Below, one piece after another: positions 1 through 7,006 of a DNA stretch of 13,444 nucleotides (positions are counted from its first letter, which is position 1; each line of letters opens with the position of its first letter). Under the pieces are notes generated by a model. That model was not told the DNA's origin. It worked only from the letters and a program-made list of their open reading frames with translations, and made no database searches. The stretch is taken from the NCBI GenBank assembly GCA_030683195.1, contig JAUXQA010000300.1, positions 1 through 13,444 of the forward strand. Direction: 5' to 3'. This DNA comes from Rhodoferax sp. Its GTDB lineage: Bacteria > Pseudomonadota > Gammaproteobacteria > Burkholderiales > Burkholderiaceae_C. The translations under genes were made by a program, and so were the position numbers.

Positions 1-2
1 TC

Positions 3-767
3 CGCAAACCGCACGCCGCACCCAGCCCCTGGCTCATGGCGCTGGAATTTCGGGCCGCCTGGGAACTTGGCGCACTTGTTCCGGCCTGGTACTTTTTGAG
101 AAACGCGCCCAGGGGCGATGGCCATTCGGTGATCGTCTTCCCGGGCTTATCGGCCAACGATGGCTCCACGGCACCCTTGCGCGGGTTTTTTGACAACCTG
201 GGTTACGACGCCTCTGGCTGGAACCAGGGTTTCAACTTTGGCCCGCGCGCCGGCGTACTCCAGGCAGCCCGGCAGCAAGTCATCGACACCTGCCAGGCCT
301 CAGGCAACAAGGTCAGTCTGATTGGCTGGAGCCTGGGCGGCATCTACGCCCGGGAACTGGCCAAGGAGCTGCCCGACTGCGTGCGCAGCGTAGTGACCAT
401 GGGCACGCCGTTTGCCGGATCGCACCACAGCACCAATGCCTGGCGGCTGTATGAGCTCACCAGCGGGCAAAGCATTCACAGCGAGGTGGAGAAATTTGAT
501 TTACCCAAAGCGCCGCCCATGCCTACCACATCGATTTTCTCGCGCACCGATGGCGTGGTGGCCTGGCCCGCCAGCGTGCAGGCGCCCTGCCCGGTCAATC
601 CGCTGACCGAAAACCTGGAGGTGATTGCCAGCCATATCGGACTGGGCATGAACCCCAGCGCTTGGTGGGCACTGGCAGACCGGCTCGCGCAGCCTGAAGG
701 CGAATGGAAACACTTTGAGCGCAGGCGCGGTCTGCATGGCATGATTTTTCCGGACCCAGACCGCTGA
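3..767 (+). CDS. Lipase-like alpha/beta hydrolase (5' end probably outside window)
   Basis: This is a serine hydrolase of the alpha/beta fold, probably acting on an ester or lipid; the substrate cannot be read from sequence. Numbering from the ATG at 36, the nucleophile elbow GWSLGG puts Ser99 in a GxSxG context. Asp172 (in SRTDGVVAW) and His200 (in ASHIGLG) are well placed to complete the triad. VIVFPGL near residue 32 is the usual strand before the oxyanion hole. No signal peptide is visible. The frame is open back to the first base of the window and the ATG at 36 has no Shine-Dalgarno, so the true start is probably upstream and the gene is listed as 5'-partial. It ends in TGA, followed 20 bases later by an intrinsic terminator, and it converges on ppa. 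Family assignment is firm; substrate is unknown. Confidence 0.85.
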   Translation, partial: RKPHAAPSPWLMALEFRAAWELGALVPAWYFLRNAPRGDGHSVIVFPGLSANDGSTAPLRGFFDNLGYDASGWNQGFNFGPRAGVLQAARQQVIDTCQASGNKVSLIGWSLGGIYARELAKELPDCVRSVVTMGTPFAGSHHSTNAWRLYELTSGQSIHSEVEKFDLPKAPPMPTTSIFSRTDGVVAWPASVQAPCPVNPLTENLEVIASHIGLGMNPSAWWALADRLAQPEGEWKHFERRRGLHGMIFPDPDR

Positions 768-787
768 GCCGGAACTGACCCCAAACA

Positions 788-826
788 AAGCGCATGCAGT
801 ATTGAGCTGCAGGCGCTTCTTTTTTT
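788..826 (+). terminator. Intrinsic terminator after the alpha/beta hydrolase
   Basis: The left arm (788-799) and right arm (807-818) pair over 11 base pairs with one A-G mismatch (794/812), around a 7-base loop (800-806). A run of seven T residues follows at 820-826. It lies 20 bases past the hydrolase stop. On the opposite strand the hairpin is followed only by a weak T-rich stretch, so it may also slow transcription coming from ppa. Confidence 0.8.
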
Positions 827-863
827 ATAGCTACCAGCGAATTAAATACGCCGGCTAGAGACC
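826..863 (+). repeat. Palindromic mini-repeat, intergenic copy
   Basis: This 38-base segment between the hydrolase terminator and the ppa stop matches, with inverted orientation, 10519-10556 inside moeA: 26 of 38 positions are identical by hand alignment without gaps. The identical part includes the 16-mer ACGCCGGCTAGAGACC (848-863) and ATAGCT (827-832). Each copy can fold as an imperfect hairpin with a TAG/CTA outer stem, a CC/GG middle and a GCG/CGC or GGC/GCC inner stem. Similar short repeats are, to my recollection, scattered through Comamonadaceae genomes; I could not check this. Confidence 0.7.
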
Positions 864-873
864 TAAAACGTTA

Positions 874-1413
874 TTAAACGTTGTTGACTTTGTTGTAGTT
901 GGCAATGCCGTCGGTAATTTCTTTTTTGGCGGACTCAGGGCCTTCCCAGCCCTGCACCTTGACCCACTTGCCTTCTTCGAGGTCTTTGTAGTGCTCAAAG
1001 AAATGGGCGATGGTTTTCAGGCGCAACTGGTTCAGATCTTCTGGTTTTTTCCAGTGTGAATAAATCGACAAAATTTTGTCAGTGGGCACGGCCAGCACTT
1101 TGCCATCTTCACCGGCTTCATCGGTCATTTTCAGGATACCGATGGCACGGCAAGGCACCACTACACCGGGGATGAGTGGGAATGGGGTGATCACCAGCAC
1201 GTCCACCGGGTCGCCATCACCCGAGATGGTCTTGGGCACATAGCCATAGTTGGTGGGGTAGTGCATGGCCGTGCTCATGAAACGGTCTACAAAAATAGCG
1301 CCGCTTTCTTTGTCCACCTCGTACTTGATGGGGTCGGCATTCATCGGGATTTCGATGATGACATTGAAGGTGTCAGGGCAGTTCTTGCCGGGGGTAACGT
1401 TATCAAGTGACAT
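874..1413 (-). CDS. ppa: Inorganic pyrophosphatase, soluble family I
   Basis: Soluble cytoplasmic enzyme that hydrolyses pyrophosphate to two phosphates, pulling biosynthetic reactions such as nucleotide polymerisation and aminoacyl-tRNA formation forward. At 179 residues it has the usual length of bacterial family I enzymes. The signature DGDPVD supplies the metal-binding aspartates Asp66, Asp68 and Asp71. Other family landmarks are IEIP near residue 20, the conserved YEVDKESG (31-38), and HYPTNYGYVP (51-60). The ATG at 1413 gives the normal N-terminus; the upstream AAAGA is only a weak ribosome site. The gene is divergent from hppA, which encodes a membrane pump using the same substrate, and it converges on the hydrolase gene. 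Identification is very secure. Confidence 0.97.
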   Translation of the reverse strand: MSLDNVTPGKNCPDTFNVIIEIPMNADPIKYEVDKESGAIFVDRFMSTAMHYPTNYGYVPKTISGDGDPVDVLVITPFPLIPGVVVPCRAIGILKMTDEAGEDGKVLAVPTDKILSIYSHWKKPEDLNQLRLKTIAHFFEHYKDLEEGKWVKVQGWEGPESAKKEITDGIANYNKVNNV

Positions 1414-1635
1414 GGTGGGTCTTTGGATTGAGTTAAATCATTAAGAGCTAAGGATTAACCCTGATTTTACTTACTCGCCACTTGCTAGTTTGATAAATGA
1501 CTTTTTTTGGCGTTAAAGTGAATCGTTGGCCAATTGTCTGCATCAGTCGTGAATTGATGTTTTGCAAGGAAGCAACGCAGCGGTGGTGCCGCTTGCGTTG
1601 CACCCCTACTCAGCGAAACAACAGGAGATATTCAT
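1414..1635. promoter_or_regulatory. Shared divergent upstream region of ppa and hppA
   Basis: This 222-bp region must hold the start signals for ppa (leftward) and hppA (rightward). It is AT-richer than the flanking genes between about 1430 and 1560. I could not single out a convincing -35/-10 pair for either gene. It contains the strong hairpin at 1572-1601 and ends in AGGAG (1623-1627), eight bases before the hppA ATG. Confidence 0.5.
1572..1601 (+). promoter_or_regulatory. Strong hairpin in the hppA leader
   Basis: GCAACGC (1572-1578) plus AGCGG (1579-1583) pairs with CCGCT (1589-1593) and GCGTTGC (1595-1601). This gives 12 base pairs with a single bulged T (1594) and a 5-base loop (1584-1588). 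No T-run follows, so it is not an ordinary terminator. It ends 34 bases before the hppA ATG and 21 bases before the ribosome site. It could be an mRNA stability or regulatory element, or an operator; the function is inferred only from position. Confidence 0.45.
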
Positions 1636-3702
1636 ATGACAGGCAATTCAGCGCTTATTTTGTCGCTCGTGTGCGGGCTCATCGCCGTGGCCTACGGCTT
1701 CTGGGCCCGAAGTTGGATTCTTTCCCAGGACGCTGGCAATGCGCGCATGCAGGAGATTGCAGCCGCCATTCAAACCGGTGCCTCTGCCTATCTGGCACGT
1801 CAGTACAAGACCATTGCGGTGGTGGGCGTGGTGCTGACGATACTGATTGCCGTGTTTCTGGACTCCCTTAGTGCGGTGGGCTTTGTGATTGGGGCCGTGC
1901 TGTCGGGCGCTTGCGGTTTTATTGGCATGAACGTCTCGGTGCGCGCCAATGTGCGCACAGCTCAGGCAGCCACCAAGGGCATTGGCCCGGCGCTGGATGT
2001 GGCGTTCAGGGGCGGGGCCATCACCGGCATGCTGGTGGTCGGCCTGGGTCTGCTGGGGGTCACGGGTTTTTACTGGTTTTTGGTGGGCAACGGCAACCTC
2101 AAGCCCGACATGAACCTGGCCAAGCTGCTCAACCCACTGATTGGTTTTGCCTTTGGCTCCTCACTGATTTCAATATTCGCCCGCTTGGGCGGCGGCATTT
2201 TTACCAAGGGTGCAGACGTGGGCGCTGATCTGGTGGGCAAGGTCGAGGCCGGTATTCCCGAGGACGATCCGCGCAACCCGGCGGTGATTGCCGACAACGT
2301 CGGCGACAACGTGGGGGATTGCGCCGGCATGGCCGCTGATTTGTTTGAAACCTACGCTGTGACGCTGATTGCCACCATGGTGCTGGGCGCCTTGCTGTTG
2401 CCGGCCCTGGGCACGGTGGCGGTCATCTACCCGCTTACCCTTGGCGCGGTGTCCATCATTGCATCCATCATCGGCTGCTTCTTTGTGAAGGCCACCCCGG
2501 GCATGAAAAACGTCATGCCCGCCTTGTATAAAGGTTTGGCCGTGGCCGGTGTTTTGTCCCTGATCGCCTTTTTCTTTGTGACCCAATGGCTGATGCCCGA
2601 CAACGCCGTCACCGCAACAGGTAGCCAGATGAAGCTGTTTGGTGCCTGCGCCGTTGGTCTGATTCTGACTGCCGCGCTGGTCGTCATCACCGAGTACTAC
2701 ACCGGCACCCAATACGCGCCGGTCAAGCACATTGCAGAGGCATCCACCACCGGCCACGGCACCAACATCATCGCGGGCCTGGGGGTGTCGATGCGCTCAA
2801 CCGCCTGGCCCGTGATTTTTGTGTGCATTGCCATCTGGTGCGCCTACGCTCTGGCGGGCTTGTACGGCATTGCCATTGCAGCCACATCCATGCTCAGCAT
2901 GGCCGGGATTGTGGTGGCCCTGGATGCGTACGGCCCCATCACAGACAACGCCGGCGGTATTGCCGAAATGGCCGAAATGCCCAAGAGCGTGCGCGACATC
3001 ACGGACCCGCTGGACGCGGTGGGCAACACCACCAAGGCGGTGACGAAAGGCTACGCGATTGGCTCGGCCGGTCTGGCCGCTTTGGTGCTGTTTGCCGACT
3101 ACACCCACAAATTGGAAGGCTACGGCAAGGTCATCAGTTTCGATCTGAGCAACCCGATGGTCATCATCGGCCTGTTCATTGGCGGCATGATTCCGTACCT
3201 GTTTGGTGCCATGGCCATGGAGGCGGTGGGCCGGGCAGCCGGCGCCGTAGTGGTGGAGGTGCGCCGGCAGTTCAGGGACATCAAAGGCATCATGGAAGGC
3301 ACGGCCAAGCCAGAGTACGACACGGCCGTAGACATGCTGACCACTGCAGCCATCAAGGAAATGATGGTGCCAAGCTTGTTGCCGGTAGTGGTGCCGATTT
3401 TGGTGGGCCTGGTGCTCGGCCCTGCGGCCTTGGGTGGCTTGCTCATGGGCACCATCGTGACCGGCCTGTTTGTGGCCATCTCGATGTGCACAGGTGGTGG
3501 CGCGTGGGATAACGCCAAAAAGTACATTGAAGACGGCCACCATGGTGGCAAGGGGTCTGAGGCGCACAAGGCGGCCGTAACCGGTGACACGGTGGGCGAT
3601 CCGTATAAAGACACCGCGGGTCCTGCGATCAACCCGCTGATCAAAATCATCAACATCGTGGCCCTGTTGATTGTGCCGGTGATGATGCAGATTCACGGCT
3701 AA
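1636..3702 (+). CDS. hppA: Proton-translocating membrane pyrophosphatase, K+-independent type
   Basis: Integral inner-membrane pump that couples pyrophosphate hydrolysis to ion export. The 688 residues and multiple hydrophobic segments fit the roughly 16-helix family. Substrate-binding signatures are all present: DVGADLVGKVE (194-204), DNVGDNVGDC (from residue 220), and DTVGDPYKD (651-659). The diagnostic segment GNTTKAVTKG has Lys467 and Thr470, the combination found in potassium-independent proton pumps, whereas potassium-dependent relatives carry Ala at the lysine position. Pumping of protons rather than sodium is inferred from this subclass. The ATG at 1636 has AGGAG eight bases upstream. 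The gene stands alone, divergent from ppa, and is closed by an intrinsic terminator. No key residue appears missing. Confidence 0.97.
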   Translation: MTGNSALILSLVCGLIAVAYGFWARSWILSQDAGNARMQEIAAAIQTGASAYLARQYKTIAVVGVVLTILIAVFLDSLSAVGFVIGAVLSGACGFIGMNVSVRANVRTAQAATKGIGPALDVAFRGGAITGMLVVGLGLLGVTGFYWFLVGNGNLKPDMNLAKLLNPLIGFAFGSSLISIFARLGGGIFTKGADVGADLVGKVEAGIPEDDPRNPAVIADNVGDNVGDCAGMAADLFETYAVTLIATMVLGALLLPALGTVAVIYPLTLGAVSIIASIIGCFFVKATPGMKNVMPALYKGLAVAGVLSLIAFFFVTQWLMPDNAVTATGSQMKLFGACAVGLILTAALVVITEYYTGTQYAPVKHIAEASTTGHGTNIIAGLGVSMRSTAWPVIFVCIAIWCAYALAGLYGIAIAATSMLSMAGIVVALDAYGPITDNAGGIAEMAEMPKSVRDITDPLDAVGNTTKAVTKGYAIGSAGLAALVLFADYTHKLEGYGKVISFDLSNPMVIIGLFIGGMIPYLFGAMAMEAVGRAAGAVVVEVRRQFRDIKGIMEGTAKPEYDTAVDMLTTAAIKEMMVPSLLPVVVPILVGLVLGPAALGGLLMGTIVTGLFVAISMCTGGGAWDNAKKYIEDGHHGGKGSEAHKAAVTGDTVGDPYKDTAGPAINPLIKIINIVALLIVPVMMQIHG

Positions 3703-3722
3703 CCAGCCCGCAGCCTGCGCAT

Positions 3723-3746
3723 AAGCCCGCTCTGGCGGGCTTTTTT
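3723..3746 (+). terminator. Intrinsic terminator after hppA
   Basis: AAGCCCGC (3723-3730) pairs perfectly with GCGGGCTT (3735-3742) around the loop TCTG. The T-run extends to 3746. It starts 20 bases after the hppA stop, so hppA transcription should end here and the downstream lipoprotein gene should need its own promoter. Confidence 0.9.
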
Positions 3747-3757
3747 CATAGCGCTTC

Positions 3758-3781
3758 AGAGCTCACTTTAGAGCTCACTTT
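3758..3781 (+). repeat. Two-copy tandem 12-mer
   Basis: AGAGCTCACTTT occurs twice back to back, at 3758-3769 and 3770-3781, in the gap between the hppA terminator and the lipoprotein gene. Both copies are exact. The function is unknown; it may be a recent slippage duplication or a pair of protein-binding half sites. Confidence 0.6.
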
Positions 3782-3922
3782 TGCAGCGGGTGTGAGAAAC
3801 GGCAGATAGTCAGCAGTCTTGATGAATGTCAATCACCTGAAGCCCGGTTGAATTAGCATTTCGGTAAGCCTGCTCCGTGAACGGGACGGGCCTGAGTTTT
3901 ATTCATTCAGCCAGGTGCCCAT

Positions 3923-4495
3923 TTGAACCTTCACAAGCTCACCCGCAGGGCATCCCTGCTCGCACTGGCCCTTGTGCTGGGCGGATGCACCTCCATGTTG
4001 CCGCGCGTGCGCAGCCTGTCTTCACCGTTTCAAACCTTTGAGGAAGCTCGCCAGGCCATTGATTCGCTGGTTCCCATGCGCAGCCATGCCAATGACTTGA
4101 GACAACTGGGTATTGATCCATTCGGGCAACCCAACACGCTGATCCTGACGCACGCCGACATCGTGCGCCGGTTTGTGCCCAGCGCCCTGCTGCAAAGGGC
4201 TGACCTCGATCCAGGTGTGCTGGCCTGCCTGGAGGCGCGCGACGCCTGCCGTGGCTGGGAGATAAATGCAGCAAGGATCTCCCGCAAACGTACCGGCAAT
4301 TTCTTTACTGACTTCACCAATTTTTCACGCCGCACTGAAACCACGGGCTGGCGCTTTAACGCTCTGGTGCTGCTGGTAAATGATGTGGTGGTCTACCGGG
4401 CCTGGGGCGGACAGCCCAAACTCAACGAGACTGAAATCAACACCAACCCCTTGGGGCCGCTGCAGGAACTCGGGCCTGCGCTCGTCACCCATTGA
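3923..4495 (+). CDS. Putative outer-membrane lipoprotein of unknown function
   Basis: I do not recognise this 190-residue protein. The N-terminus is a clear lipoprotein signal: basic residues (K5, R8, R9), a hydrophobic stretch (11-19), then lipobox LGGC with Cys22 as the lipidated residue. Thr23 and Ser24 follow rather than Asp, so by the Lol sorting rule it should reach the outer membrane. The mature part has two cysteines seven residues apart (Cys102, Cys109) that could form a disulfide. It ends in a hydrophobic strand-like segment (ALVLLVNDVVVYRAW). The start is TTG: an in-frame TGA at 3893 leaves no ATG or GTG upstream, and AGGTG at 3913-3917 offers a weak ribosome site. It precedes the aldehyde dehydrogenase by 49 bases and could be co-transcribed with it. 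No function is assigned. Confidence 0.75.
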   Translation: MNLHKLTRRASLLALALVLGGCTSMLPRVRSLSSPFQTFEEARQAIDSLVPMRSHANDLRQLGIDPFGQPNTLILTHADIVRRFVPSALLQRADLDPGVLACLEARDACRGWEINAARISRKRTGNFFTDFTNFSRRTETTGWRFNALVLLVNDVVVYRAWGGQPKLNETEINTNPLGPLQELGPALVTH

Positions 4496-4544
4496 CAGCC
4501 GATGCACTGACTAGCGCGGCCGTTTTTGACGGAAAATCACTGTC

Positions 4545-5978
4545 ATGCAATTTAACTACATCGCCAACGCCTCCATCCCGTCGTCCTCGGGCCGAACCAT
4601 CCCCATGCTGGACCCGTCTGACGGCCAAGCCTTTGATGAGATCCAGCGCAGCAATGCGGCCGATGTGGACTCAGCGGTGCGCGCCGCGCGCCAGGCCATG
4701 GATTCAGTCTGGAGCAAACTGGGGGCGGCAGAGCGGGGGCGCCTGCTGATGCGCTTGTCGTTAAAAATCACGGACTACGTGGCTGAGCTGGCGGCCATCG
4801 AGCAGCGCGACTGCGGCAAGCCCACCACGCAGGCCCGCGCCGACGCCACCGCCTTGGCCCGTTATTTCGAGTTTTACGCTGGCGCGTGCGACAAGTTGCA
4901 CGGCGAGACTATTCCCTACCTGGACGGCTACAGCGTGCTGACCTGGCGCGAGCCCCATGGTGTAACGGGTCACATCATTCCATGGAATTACCCGATGCAG
5001 ATTTTTGGCCGCAGCGTCGGCGGCGCTTTGGCTGCCGGCAATGTGTGCGTTGTCAAGCCCGCTGAAGACGCCTGCCTGTCATTGATCCGGGTGGCGCAAC
5101 TGGCGGCAGAGGTGGGTTTTCCGGCAGGGGTGATCAACATCGTGACCGGCTATGGGCACGAGGTGGGTGACGCGCTGGCGCGCCACCCCGGCATTGACCA
5201 CATCAGCTTCACCGGCAGCCCCACCGTGGGCACCTTGATACAGCAGGTGGCCTCTCAACGCCATTGCCCGGTCACGCTGGAGCTTGGCGGCAAAAGCCCC
5301 CAGATCGTGTTTGCCGACGCCGACCTGGACGCCGCCATCCCTGCCATCATCAACGGCATCGTGCAAAACGCGGGCCAAACCTGCTCGGCAGGGTCTCGCC
5401 TGCTGGTGGACCAAGCCATTTACGAGCCCCTGCTGGAGCGCTTGGGGCAGGCCTTTGAGAAGCTGCGGGTCGGCCCGGCCGCCATGGATCTGGACTTGGG
5501 CCCCCTGATTCGCCAGAGTCAGCAGCAACGCGTGTGGGACTTTTTGAGCGATGCCCAAGTGGCCAATATCCCGATGGTTGCGCAGGGAAGGATCGTTGAC
5601 GATGCCCCCGAGACCGGTTTTTATCAGGCCCCAACGCTGTTGCGCGATGTGCCCGTGACGCACCGCCTCAGCCAGGAAGAGGTATTTGGCCCGGTGCTGG
5701 TCGCCATGTCGTTCAGGGACGAGGATCATGCGGTGGCCCTGGCCAACGCCACGGCTTTTGGGCTGGTCACGGGTGTGTGGACCCGCGACGGCGGGCGGCA
5801 GTTCCGCATGGCCAAGCGTGTGCGTGCAGGCCAGGTGTTCATCAACAACTACGGCGCAGGCGGTGGCGTGGAGTTGCCGTTTGGTGGTGTCAAGTCCAGT
5901 GGACATGGCCGTGAAAAAGGTTTTGAAGCCCTCTACGGCTTCACCACCCTGAAGACCGTGGCCATTCGCCACGGGTGA
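4545..5978 (+). CDS. NAD(P)-dependent aldehyde dehydrogenase
   Basis: Cytoplasmic enzyme oxidising an aldehyde to its carboxylic acid with NAD(P)+. The 477 residues match the usual length. Conserved elements in order are: PWNYP with Asn148, which stabilises the thiohemiacetal; KPAED with Lys171 for cofactor binding; FTGSPTVG; LELGGKSP with general base Glu246; NAGQTCSAGSR with catalytic Cys280; and QEEVFGPV. The C-terminal PFGGVKSSGHGREKG is also typical. Overall it resembles the betaine-aldehyde or aminoaldehyde dehydrogenase side of the superfamily, but the substrate is not readable. The ATG at 4545 gives a normal N-terminus, with a weak GGA upstream. The gene converges on the HDOD gene with 23 bases between them. 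A reductase on the same strand about 1 kb downstream could be a pathway partner, which is only inference. Confidence 0.93.
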   Translation: MQFNYIANASIPSSSGRTIPMLDPSDGQAFDEIQRSNAADVDSAVRAARQAMDSVWSKLGAAERGRLLMRLSLKITDYVAELAAIEQRDCGKPTTQARADATALARYFEFYAGACDKLHGETIPYLDGYSVLTWREPHGVTGHIIPWNYPMQIFGRSVGGALAAGNVCVVKPAEDACLSLIRVAQLAAEVGFPAGVINIVTGYGHEVGDALARHPGIDHISFTGSPTVGTLIQQVASQRHCPVTLELGGKSPQIVFADADLDAAIPAIINGIVQNAGQTCSAGSRLLVDQAIYEPLLERLGQAFEKLRVGPAAMDLDLGPLIRQSQQQRVWDFLSDAQVANIPMVAQGRIVDDAPETGFYQAPTLLRDVPVTHRLSQEEVFGPVLVAMSFRDEDHAVALANATAFGLVTGVWTRDGGRQFRMAKRVRAGQVFINNYGAGGGVELPFGGVKSSGHGREKGFEALYGFTTLKTVAIRHG

Positions 5979-6001
5979 TCGGGGCGGGCCGCTTTCGCGG
6001 A

Positions 6002-6826
6002 TCAAACCATGATGGCGGCCTCAATGCGGGAGGTCCAGTCAATTGGGTCCTGTTCCAGCGCCATGTCGATGTCAATGCCCAAAGCCAGTGCCACGACGTC
6101 CGGAAAGCTGTCGATCAGATCCTGAGCGTTGTAGTCTGATTCCTTCGCCCGGGCACGCCACACCGCCAGATGGAGAATGCCGGCCATCGGCTCATAGACA
6201 CCGTTCTCGAAGGGCCGGCATTGGTGATCCAGCGCTTCCACAATCGACGCCGGAAACAACCAGCTTCGCGCGAAACCAGCCCCGACATCGGCATAGTTGA
6301 AGCCCAACAACTTGCGCTCGGCCGCAGCGCGCTTCAAGCTGAACAAATCTGTTTTTTGATCCAGATTTTCCATGCTTTCAGCCAAGCCGGTATGCAGAAC
6401 CAACTCACCAATGCCATGAATCAGGCCAGCCGTGAATGCTGCCGGCTGGTTTAACCTGACAATGCCAGCCAGGGTACGGGACAGTTTGGCCACATTCAGG
6501 CTGTAGCGCCAAAACTGATGCATATCCACACCGGGAATCATTCGGAAAGCGCCCGCAACTGCAGCGACTGTGGCCAGCGATCGGACCTGATTGAGACCCA
6601 TCAGCGCCAGAGCCTGAGACACACTGCCAATCTGGCTTGAAAACTGGAACTGCGCCGAATTGGCCAGTTGCAGCAGACGCGATGTAAGCACAGGATCGGT
6701 GTTGATCAGCTGGCTGATTTTGCGCAGGTCGGGCTCCTGTTGGTCCAGCTCATTGAGCAACAGGGCGATGATCTTCGGGATGCTGGGCAGGACCCCATTT
6801 GAGGCCAGCAATTCTTCAAGTGTCAT
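6002..6826 (-). CDS. HDOD-domain protein with degenerate HD site
   Basis: Member of the HDOD family, non-enzymatic relatives of HD phosphohydrolases found in regulatory and signalling proteins. With the start chosen here (274 residues), the domain runs from about residue 13 (LPSIPKI) to about 207. It shows the typical INTDPVLTSRLLQLANS helix pair, ALMGLNQVRSLA and GLIHGIGELVL. The canonical HD pair reads His137-Gly138, and the upstream W-x-H-S motif reads WRYS, so metal-binding ligands are lost and hydrolase activity is unlikely. I chose the ATG at 6826 because AAGGG lies nine bases upstream; an in-frame ATG at 6850 would add eight residues but has no ribosome site. No fused output domain is visible. 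It lies on the minus strand between two plus-strand oxidoreductase genes. Its partner is unknown. Confidence 0.88.
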   Translation of the reverse strand: MTLEELLASNGVLPSIPKIIALLLNELDQQEPDLRKISQLINTDPVLTSRLLQLANSAQFQFSSQIGSVSQALALMGLNQVRSLATVAAVAGAFRMIPGVDMHQFWRYSLNVAKLSRTLAGIVRLNQPAAFTAGLIHGIGELVLHTGLAESMENLDQKTDLFSLKRAAAERKLLGFNYADVGAGFARSWLFPASIVEALDHQCRPFENGVYEPMAGILHLAVWRARAKESDYNAQDLIDSFPDVVALALGIDIDMALEQDPIDWTSRIEAAIMV

Positions 6827-6835
6827 GATTGACAG

Positions 6836-6841
6836 CCCTTC
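6836..6841 (-). promoter_or_regulatory. Ribosome binding site deciding the HDOD start
   Basis: Read on the minus strand this is GAAGGG, ending nine bases before the ATG at 6826. It favours that start over the in-frame ATG at 6850, which has only pyrimidine-rich sequence upstream. Confidence 0.55.
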
Positions 6842-7006
6842 ACGGTTCATGAGGCAAACGAGCCGGCATTATCCGCCAAGCCCGTACCCAAAAAAAACAT
6901 GCCAAAATCAAGTTTGAGAGTTCAGAACAGGTCACCGAGACAGGCCGGTTGAGCGTCTGAAAATCCACTCCCCCACCACTTTTAACCTCTACACAGACAC
7001 AAGACC

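Noticed and set aside
1497..1871. Open frame overlapping the hppA leader and 5' end
   Set aside because: It runs through the leader hairpin and the hppA ribosome site in another frame, and its product resembles no protein; the hppA start is well supported.
2797..3696. Long open frame (299 codons) on the minus strand opposite hppA
   Set aside because: Its translation is rich in His, Gln and Arg with no family pattern, as expected for the antisense of a GC-rich gene. hppA on the other strand is certain.
5989..6000. Small hairpin CCGC/GCGG between the aldehyde dehydrogenase and HDOD genes
   Set aside because: Only four base pairs and no T-run, too weak to call a terminator.
5079..6005. 308-codon minus-strand open frame opposite the aldehyde dehydrogenase
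   Set aside because: Antisense shadow of a secure gene. Its composition is low-complexity and it shows no recognisable domain.
6930..7000. Sequence with a faint tRNA-like look (GGCCGGTTGAG, later CCCCCACCAC)
   Set aside because: No acceptor stem pairs with the 3' part, and no anticodon or T-arm can be drawn. Treated as plain intergenic sequence upstream of the SDR gene.
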